Positions 56,751-64,000 of a stretch of DNA of 64,000 nt are shown piece by piece. The DNA is from Phytomonas francai (Eukaryota; Euglenozoa; Kinetoplastea; Trypanosomatida; Trypanosomatidae), in contig MJCC01000010.1 of the NCBI GenBank assembly GCA_001766655.1, positions 435,257 to 499,256 of the forward strand, read 5' to 3'. Numbering within the stretch: position 1 is the first letter of the stretch; each line of letters begins with the position of its first letter. The position numbers and the translations under genes are program-made. A model generated the notes under the pieces. It worked only from the letters and a program-made list of their open reading frames with translations, ran no database searches and was not told the origin of the DNA.

Positions 56751-58711
56751 TATGAGCAAAAGGGGAATGCGCTGGTGGAGGAGAACGGGGTATCGAGTTA
56801 AACTCTTCCCCTACACAGACATCTGCAGATTGGTTTGAATCGGGAATAGAGGTCGCTCTCAGCAGCTTACTATTGGAGCATGGGATCATAATAACGATAA
56901 CAACAACCACTACCATCCCAGCACGCAAAAGCAATAGTTGACCTCACAGAAAAAGTGCGTAAAGGGAAGATACTAAGCAATAGGAGGTGGAAAACCCGTA
57001 TGAATTCTCAGGCTGCTCAGCTAAGTGTAAATAGATGATGCGCTCAGGTTTCTCCACAAGAGATAACCTGCTGTCAAAGAACCACGTAAATTTCCGAACA
57101 AAGAGTGAGGTCAACCAATATGAAGGTATGCTCGCTTCAAAATAATGCAGCGCATAACCTACTGGAGGGGAGAGGTAAGCCTGTTGAAAAAGAAAATAAC
57201 ACACTAGGCTTCTATTCTTCTAATTGCCTTCTCGGCAATGTATTTGTTTTTGCGCATTTTTTTATTTTTTACCTGGTCAGGGATGTTTTTAAATGAGGCA
57301 TAGTTTGCCATTATGAATGCTTCTCCTCCTTGGAGAAGCAAAAACATTGAAATTAAGGAAAACAGAATAAGGATAAAGAAGGCACCCTTTGAGGTACCCT
57401 GAAAAGGCACTGCTATGTGTAGTTGGGCTTCTAATCACATAGCAAAAGAAAAATACGCGAATTTTTCAGGGAAAATATCTATATCCGTATGCCTGCAAAG
57501 GAATTTGAGATCAACTACTATGAGGAAAGCGATACTCCTTGATTTCAGCATCAGAAGCTTTGTAGGGGGGAAATGGAAATTGAGTGCTATGGTATTCCTC
57601 TTTTTTCCCATACAAAGGCCATAAAAATAATGAAGCAAGCACGGCGTAAATGGAATAGGTCAACAAAGATGGCTGTACAACTGCAGGTTTAGGTGAGTCT
57701 CTGAAGAGCCTGTTCTTTGATGAACCTAAAAGGGCAAAAACAAAGGATGCTGAAATCACAAAATTTTGAGACTATTCTTTCGCTTTTATTTTTTACAGTG
57801 CTTATAGTTTTTTTTCCGGTCCATAAAACGTTTATTGTATACCTGTTTTATGTGCAGGATTGTCATATTTAACATTCCTTATGACAAAAAAGAACGGTAA
57901 TAGGTAATCACTAACTTATCTCGTTCTGCTTTGCTTTTTTTTATTTTTTGAAATAAAGATTTTTCCCCTTTTTTCCGCATTATACAACGAAATATATATA
58001 TATATTATACATTATGCATCTCATCTACGATATCCTTATGCATTCGCACGACCATAAAAAAGAGGTATGCCGATGCGACTAACCCTAAGATTAGGAGGGG
58101 AGTGGGAGAACATAGACAAATTAAAAATAATTTAGACATCGATATAACAATTTGTCTATTTTATTCATTATTATTTTTTTAAGGAATTGTACATCTTAAT
58201 CTCTCCTCTTCTGTCTGTGTACGTATGCCTACTTTCATTTGTGAGGGTTTTTTTCTTATACACACTGTTGCGGAATAGTCTGAACTTTTCCCCCCTCTGA
58301 ACATAACTATGATCGAGAATCATGCTCTAATTTAGTTCTAAATTTTGAGTTCTAGAACTATTTTAGTCCGATGTTTTTTCCCACTACTATGTCATTTACC
58401 AAAGATAATGCCAATAGTATTTCCCCCCACCCTGTATCGTGTATTCGCGAAAAAAATGTATTGTCCCGGTGCCCACCGGAAACAGATCGGCACTAACTGC
58501 ATTTAACTGAGATTGTGTTGCGATATTTACGTTGTGAAAAGGTCTTTATAGACAGTCCAGTAGATGTAGTTTTGGGTTATTTACAAAAACCCGCAAGCTC
58601 TTTTTCTTTTCATGTGTCTATCTGTAAGCTAGTACTCGATAGAAAAGCGTCAAACGCGCTTCTTCATTTTATCGTGTCGTATGCGAAGCCCTTTTTGCGA
58701 CCCCCCCCCCC
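56751..58711. other. Long stretch without a + strand gene
   Basis: A 1.96-kb stretch up to the 901-N gap. It has no + strand frame with an ATG and family resemblance. Minus-strand frames at 56944-57759 look coding-like (described separately). Also present are two hairpins (57318-57340; arms TGCTATGTG and CACATAGCA around 57410-57445), a TA run near 57990-58004 and a CTAACCCTAA element at 58079-58088. Confidence 0.5.
56944..57759 (-). other. Minus-strand coding-like frames, possible small spliced or decayed gene
   Basis: Three frames run against the local polycistron. The first (57759-57511) encodes a hydrophobic helix flanked by polar sequence (SLLTYSIYAVLASLFLWPLYG, then KKEEYHSTQFPFPPYKASD). 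The second (57410-57204) has a leucine-rich helix (FILILFSLISMFLLL) and a basic tail. The third (57204-56944) includes VGYALHYFEASIPSYWLTS. None begins with ATG. A GT-AG segment 57272-57181 would join the second and third in phase. I assign no function; chance, pseudogene or a real cis-spliced gene are all possible. Confidence 0.25.
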
Positions 58712-59612
58712 NNNNNNNNNNNNNNNNNNNNNNNNNNNNNNNNNNNNNNNNNNNNNNNNNNNNNNNNNNNNNNNNNNNNNNNNNNNNNNNNNNNNNNNNN
58801 NNNNNNNNNNNNNNNNNNNNNNNNNNNNNNNNNNNNNNNNNNNNNNNNNNNNNNNNNNNNNNNNNNNNNNNNNNNNNNNNNNNNNNNNNNNNNNNNNNNN
58901 NNNNNNNNNNNNNNNNNNNNNNNNNNNNNNNNNNNNNNNNNNNNNNNNNNNNNNNNNNNNNNNNNNNNNNNNNNNNNNNNNNNNNNNNNNNNNNNNNNNN
59001 NNNNNNNNNNNNNNNNNNNNNNNNNNNNNNNNNNNNNNNNNNNNNNNNNNNNNNNNNNNNNNNNNNNNNNNNNNNNNNNNNNNNNNNNNNNNNNNNNNNN
59101 NNNNNNNNNNNNNNNNNNNNNNNNNNNNNNNNNNNNNNNNNNNNNNNNNNNNNNNNNNNNNNNNNNNNNNNNNNNNNNNNNNNNNNNNNNNNNNNNNNNN
59201 NNNNNNNNNNNNNNNNNNNNNNNNNNNNNNNNNNNNNNNNNNNNNNNNNNNNNNNNNNNNNNNNNNNNNNNNNNNNNNNNNNNNNNNNNNNNNNNNNNNN
59301 NNNNNNNNNNNNNNNNNNNNNNNNNNNNNNNNNNNNNNNNNNNNNNNNNNNNNNNNNNNNNNNNNNNNNNNNNNNNNNNNNNNNNNNNNNNNNNNNNNNN
59401 NNNNNNNNNNNNNNNNNNNNNNNNNNNNNNNNNNNNNNNNNNNNNNNNNNNNNNNNNNNNNNNNNNNNNNNNNNNNNNNNNNNNNNNNNNNNNNNNNNNN
59501 NNNNNNNNNNNNNNNNNNNNNNNNNNNNNNNNNNNNNNNNNNNNNNNNNNNNNNNNNNNNNNNNNNNNNNNNNNNNNNNNNNNNNNNNNNNNNNNNNNNN
59601 NNNNNNNNNNNN
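58712..59612. other. Assembly gap (901 N)
   Basis: Starts right after a poly-C run (58701-58711) and ends inside a WD40 repeat, so it hides the start and most of the propeller of the POC1-like gene. Confidence 0.97.
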
Positions 59613-60396
59613 CGACGGCGCCGCGCGGCTCTGGGAGCCCCGCGACGGCGCCCTCGAGGGCACCCTGCGCGCGCACGACGGGCCCGTCCGCGCCGCCCGC
59701 TTCGCCGACGACGGCCGCTTCTTTTTCACCGCGGGGAGCGACAGCGTCGTGGTGCTCTGGCGGTCGGGGCGGGGGGGCGGGCACCCCGCGCGCGCGGCTG
59801 GCCCGAAAAGCGCGGAGGAGGCCCCCCCACCGCCGCCGCGGCTACCCCCGCGGCCGACGCCGCGAAAGGACGGCGGGGCGGCACCCCCGGAGGAAACGGT
59901 CGCGGGGGCCTCGATCTCGGCCGCGGTACGCTCCCGGACCCCACTGACCCCGCGCGCGCGCAGCTTCGAGCGCGACGAGGAACGCTACAGCCCGAGGACG
60001 ACCCCGAGCGGCGCCCGAGAGGAGGATCGCGGCCGAGGCGCGCTGAAAGCCCACGAAAAACAAGGGCAACCGAACGCACAGGGAGATCCAAAAGAGGCCC
60101 CCTTGCCTCCGCGTGAAAAGGAAACCCACGCACACCAAGACGAGTCCACCTACGGCGGGCGTTTGGAAAATGTCGAACACGCGCTGGCCTCCCTGGCGGG
60201 GTACTTCTATAAGCAACAAGCGCTTGTCCATGAAGAAATCGATAGTCTCAGAAAACAGTGGCATACCAACAATCAGGAGCAGCAAGATGCGATTCGGGGT
60301 CTCAACACACTGATGGAGAAGCTCATCGAGCAGCAAAATGTGTTGATGAATAGACTGCACGCTGATCCTGAACCAAACCGAAACGAGAGCGAATAG
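59613..60396 (+). CDS. POC1-like centriolar WD40 protein, C-terminal part (start in gap)
   Basis: The visible 260 residues begin in one WD repeat (DGAARLWEPRDGALEGTLRAH), continue through a second (GPVRAARFADDGRFFFTAGSDSVVVLW), then a Pro/Arg-rich linker. They end with a coiled coil (RLENVEHALASLAGYFYKQQALVHEEIDSL and IEQQNVLMNRLH). A seven-bladed propeller followed by a linker and a short C-terminal coiled coil is the layout of POC1, a centriole/basal-body stability protein. The missing 901 bases would hold about 300 residues, close to the lost five blades plus start. POC1 is inferred; another WD40 protein with a C-terminal coiled coil cannot be excluded. Confidence 0.6.
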
Positions 60397-61451
60397 TTCG
60401 ATTCTCTTGGTTATGTGGGACCATCTACTTTTCTGAAGGAATACACTGAGTATGATTAGTATTATTATTAGATAAAGATGCCGTGTGGAGTTTGAGGCAA
60501 CTAAAGACCCGTTGCCATACACCAAACGCCATGCTACCTCCCCTCTTGTTGAAAATCGCTACATAGATTCTTTAGAATGAATTTGTAAATGAATGTAGGT
60601 GCGTATTTATATTTATTTGTTTAGTTTTTACATAAATTCATACCAAGCGATGGGGATATTCGCGATTCTTGTTCAACTAAAGCCGAATAGGAAGATACCC
60701 GTATTCATTTTTCCTCGAAATAAAATACTACCTGCTATCATCGAAGTTTTATGGTATCTTCCTCGGTGTGTCGCTATTATGAAGATTCAAGAAAAAAATG
60801 CATCCGAATATTCTTTCATTAATCGATGAAGTTTTTGGGGATGAAATATTTGTTCAATTTGCTATATTCCTGGCTTCGTGAAGGGTAACGTGGTTAAGCC
60901 ACGCTTTTATTTTAAACTACTTCAATACTGGAAAAAAAAGCATATGGTTCGGGCTCTGAGTGTATTGGATTTTAACGTATTGTAGAAGATTGATCTCCAA
61001 CATTAATGTCCCTGCGCACGATTTAAAAAAAAAAAATAACATTTCTGTATATTTTTCACTAGTGAGCTCAAGTTACTTGAATAATCGTGCTTCCGTCGTT
61101 TGACAGTCGAAAGATTCCTACTTTTGATGTTTTTAGAGTCAGTTTTAGAATTCTTAGAAGAGCAATTTCTGTGAAAAAACGACAAAAATATAAGGAACAA
61201 AGGGTCAAAAAATTTCCGTTACTATTTTCCACATTTGATCCTGTTATAGATCAACCTTCCCATCTACAAATAGCACACTTTTCCTCGTGTAGAATTTATC
61301 AAATACCAATATATAACCCGTAAATACCTTTTTAGCTTTCGGACTAGTTTTTATTGTCCTTTTATTCTTTATTAGTGAAAGTGTCTAGTATTCTGTTAAA
61401 ATATACACATACTCCAATTTTCAAGAGGGAGAGGTAAGGGAACAGTTTGTG
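60397..61451. other. Intergenic spacer
   Basis: AT-rich. A short ATG-initiated frame at 60650-60829 (59 residues, MGIFAILVQLKPNRKIPVF...) is noted but unsupported by any family. AGs at 61426-61427 and 61444-61445 precede the channel ATG. No other gene is seen. Confidence 0.45.
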
Positions 61452-64000
61452 ATGAATAACAAGGGCATTCGTAGACGCAATAAGGACAATAAAAATGATG
61501 TTAATCCTGAAGCCCATGAAGGCAAGTCATGCAGCGAAGAATCATTGGCCCGATACTCGATGCGCTCCACACTTGATCGTCAGCATGCGAATCCGGGGGC
61601 TACACCTTTGATCGAGAACTCGACAGACGGAAGAATTCAACCAGAGAACCCATGGTTACCTTTTCTACAACAGGCGAGTCTTGGTGCAGGCGATGGACCC
61701 AGTTCAGAGGCGCCGACTAGGGAGCGTTTAAACACACCCCATCAACCCCCGCCCCATCGCACTTCGCCTTCTCATTCGAGCAAAAAGGACGAGGCGTACG
61801 CTAGGAAGAGAAAAAATCATCGCAACCTGCCAGAACCCTCGGTGTCATCACGGCTTCCGGAAGAGCTACCACCTCGCAGTTCATTATTGCGACCTCGTGA
61901 AGGGATGCCAGGGAACGATGAAGGCAAAGAGGGAGCACCTAGGGGTTTTCAAATCGGCAACAGTCCTTCACCAACTAGATTGAGTCTGTATAATCGAGGT
62001 GGATTTGTCCAGAACGGCAATGGCAACCGCCCAACACCGCCTGCGACTGGTTCAATGGCCACGGGTCTATCTGTACGGAAAGGAGCCCGTGCCGGTGCTC
62101 ATTCGAGTCCATCGGTTAACTTTCATGACCAGACGCAGAATGACACTAGGACCGAGAAAGTCGACAAGGCAGAGGAGCTGATGGAGGTCTCAGCGATCCC
62201 GGCCCGCCCGATAGAAAGGTTCTTCGTTCAGTGCCAAAATCAAACGACCGGCGGCGGCGGTGCCCAGAACCCCGAGGTCGTGAATTCCGGCAACCTCGCA
62301 GAACTCCGCGACGAGGACGAGATGGTGCTTGCGCAATTCGCTGAGTTCACGGACGATGATTCCTTCTTTAGTGACTGCACATCACCACCAGAGGACAAGC
62401 CCGAGGCCCCAATAGCAGACACGCTGTGGCTAGAGTCTACCAAGTCCGCGCACGAAACCCTCCGGCTGCACATGCGCAGCAACGGCCGCTTTAGTGAGGA
62501 GTATGCTTGGGAACGCTTGATCAACGCGCCGTGGCTTTACCAGATTCACGTTAATGGCTCCGCGCTATTGCACTCTTCCTTCTTCATTTTCCCAGCCCGA
62601 TGGACGCCGCGGGTTATTGTGTACAATATTATGCATCACTGGATGTATGAAATCATCCTTTTCTTTATGATATTAAGCTATTGTATATTTCAGGCGACCT
62701 GGGCACGCTACTCGGCCCCAGAGGGCAAGATGACCAAGCCAGATTATATGCTTTGCGCGGACACCTTGTTTACAGTATTGTTCGGGATCGAGCTGCTGTT
62801 TGGTCTTTTTGCGAAGGGTTTCTTGCTTCACTCGCGCGCATTCTTCCGGTCTCCTTGGGGTTGGTTGGACACTGCTGTTTTTATTATGCTGATTCTGGAG
62901 TGTACCAACGACCAGCGCCTTTGGAATTTCACGGCGTGGCGTCTGATTAGATGCATAAAATGCCTCGTGCGCGTCCCCATACTCGTGCACTTGAAGATCT
63001 TGGCGAAGTCCCTTCTCCGTTCTACAAATGGGCTCGCCAACATCAGTCTTCTGCTATGGTACTTTATATTCTTTTTTGCCTTGCTTGGTCTGCAGCTCTT
63101 CTCAGGTGCGCTACACAGTCGCTGTGTAAGCATAATCACCGACAGAGTAACGAATCAAATCTGCAGCAACGTTTCCACTGGGAAGTATTGGTTTTATTGG
63201 GGACACCATTGCGACAAAGGCTACGCGTGCATCCAGGATGTATCTTCAAATCCACACTATGGCTTCCGCAGCTTTGATGACATTGGCCATGCGATGCTTT
63301 CCACATTCCAAATTATGACTTTTCAGGGATGGACTGGGCTTCTGAGCGAAACCAATGACGCTGTGGCCGTAGCGGCTTTTCTGTATTATTTTTTTACCAT
63401 TCTGTTGTGCACATGGATCGTGCCCTCCATGTTCCTCGGTGCGTTTATTACGAAGATTGAGAAGATTAGTCGACTTTTTGCTCTGAAGCAGCTGAACGTT
63501 TTCAATAACGTCTTGCTTGAGCAGCGCCAACGCGTGTGTTCTGCCGTCCGTCTAAGCGACTACATAAAACAAGATAAAAGTGGAGGTATTACACGTTACC
63601 TGACTTACACTTCTAGACATTACGACGGCGGCAACGATGATGGTGCCTCCAAATACCGTTTCCTGGGCGCTAAGGCAAGGCGGCGCAGGTCCGTGCAGAA
63701 CACCTACTGGACAGACGAACGACGGCTGCAGCTCCAACTTTCGCTCTCACGCCACCGCGCTTTCGCCGAAGACGCGGAGCAAATGAGTGCCAAATTATCT
63801 CGAAAAAAAGACTTTGGGGATTCCGTAAAGCCTTCTTCGGCAAAAAGGAGCGCGCGTCGCCCCGACTCACGCGATGAATTCCCCGAAAGCAACTCGATTG
63901 CCATTATAGGGCCCGATACCGGCGTGTCCGAAAGAGTCCCACAGGAGCCTGACAGCTTCGCCCTTGGTGGTTGTGTCAATACTGTTCAACACCATCCGCA
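61452..64000 (+). CDS. Voltage-gated cation channel alpha subunit, N-terminal 849 residues (cut by window end)
   Basis: One open frame runs from ATG 61452 to the window end. About 390 disordered, Ser/Pro-rich cytosolic residues precede one complete six-helix domain. S1 is at ~398-416, S2 ~433-457, S3 ~470-487 and S4 ~496-517 with Arg/Lys spaced by three (WRLIRCIKCLVRVPIL). S5 is ~527-551, the pore motif MTFQGWTGLL has Gln625, and S6 is ~640-670. A basic loop (KARRRRSV) follows. This is domain I of a four-domain Cav/NALCN-like channel; kinetoplastids have one such flagellar protein, FS179, which fits. In calcium channels the filter reads T-x-E-G-W, so Gln at the Glu position is unusual. The remaining domains lie beyond the window. 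Confidence 0.85.
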   Translation, partial: MNNKGIRRRNKDNKNDVNPEAHEGKSCSEESLARYSMRSTLDRQHANPGATPLIENSTDGRIQPENPWLPFLQQASLGAGDGPSSEAPTRERLNTPHQPPPHRTSPSHSSKKDEAYARKRKNHRNLPEPSVSSRLPEELPPRSSLLRPREGMPGNDEGKEGAPRGFQIGNSPSPTRLSLYNRGGFVQNGNGNRPTPPATGSMATGLSVRKGARAGAHSSPSVNFHDQTQNDTRTEKVDKAEELMEVSAIPARPIERFFVQCQNQTTGGGGAQNPEVVNSGNLAELRDEDEMVLAQFAEFTDDDSFFSDCTSPPEDKPEAPIADTLWLESTKSAHETLRLHMRSNGRFSEEYAWERLINAPWLYQIHVNGSALLHSSFFIFPARWTPRVIVYNIMHHWMYEIILFFMILSYCIFQATWARYSAPEGKMTKPDYMLCADTLFTVLFGIELLFGLFAKGFLLHSRAFFRSPWGWLDTAVFIMLILECTNDQRLWNFTAWRLIRCIKCLVRVPILVHLKILAKSLLRSTNGLANISLLLWYFIFFFALLGLQLFSGALHSRCVSIITDRVTNQICSNVSTGKYWFYWGHHCDKGYACIQDVSSNPHYGFRSFDDIGHAMLSTFQIMTFQGWTGLLSETNDAVAVAAFLYYFFTILLCTWIVPSMFLGAFITKIEKISRLFALKQLNVFNNVLLEQRQRVCSAVRLSDYIKQDKSGGITRYLTYTSRHYDGGNDDGASKYRFLGAKARRRRSVQNTYWTDERRLQLQLSLSRHRAFAEDAEQMSAKLSRKKDFGDSVKPSSAKRSARRPDSRDEFPESNSIAIIGPDTGVSERVPQEPDSFALGGCVNTVQHHP

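Noticed and set aside
60650..60829. A 59-residue ATG-started frame (MGIFAILVQLKPNRK...)
   Set aside because: Short, in AT-rich spacer, without recognisable family or supporting codon bias; mentioned in the spacer entry only.

Overview
The window reads as a nuclear segment of a flagellated kinetoplastid. About 23 protein genes lie head to tail, all on the + strand. All are intronless, use the standard code, and are separated by AT-rich spacers that carry pyrimidine tracts followed by AG (trans-splice acceptor-like) just upstream of many start codons. Kinetoplastid-typical families support this: two tandem DUF1935 (small calpain-related) proteins and a MIT-calpain. Several products belong to a flagellum (IFT81, an RIIa-domain protein, a POC1-like centriole protein, an FS179-like cation channel). 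I cannot name the species. No tRNA, rRNA, CRISPR array, transposon or viral gene was recognised.

Layout. 1-6.5 kb: 3' end of an unknown gene and the DUF1935 pair. 6.5-12.6 kb: p23 co-chaperone, IST1 (ESCRT), IFT81, then a 1.5-kb spacer with a perfect 15-bp hairpin and a GC-enriched structured island. 12.6-17 kb: a basic protein broken by a 45-N gap, an RIIa-domain protein, and a membrane-anchored sulfide:quinone oxidoreductase-like flavoprotein that seems to lack the redox cysteines. 17-29 kb: calpain, MON1, RRP9 (U3 snoRNP) and a TruA/PUS1 pseudouridine synthase. 29-38 kb: START-domain protein, deoxyhypusine synthase, BCS1-like AAA ATPase, eIF5. 39-48 kb: RNA polymerase III largest subunit and COG6. 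48-57 kb: mitochondrial bS6-like protein, two unrecognised proteins, ribosomal protein eS25 and a long disordered protein. 57-64 kb: a 2-kb stretch with no + strand gene, a 901-N gap that removes most of the POC1-like propeller, and the first 849 residues of a voltage-gated cation channel cut by the window end.

The neighbours do not form one pathway, as expected for a kinetoplastid polycistronic unit. They do sample recurring themes: membrane traffic (IST1, MON1, COG6), translation and its factors (eIF5, DHS for eIF5A hypusination, eS25, bS6m), RNA synthesis and modification (RPC1, RRP9, TruA) and the flagellum.

Most notable for follow-up: the channel's first selectivity filter has Gln where calcium channels have Glu; the SQR-like protein has lost its cysteines and carries five palindromes in its own coding sequence; a short coding-like cluster runs on the minus strand at 56.9-57.8 kb with an in-phase GT-AG candidate intron; and base composition shifts sharply inside single genes. 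Start codons were placed at the first sensible ATG. Longer open frames beginning at GTG or TTG were trimmed.
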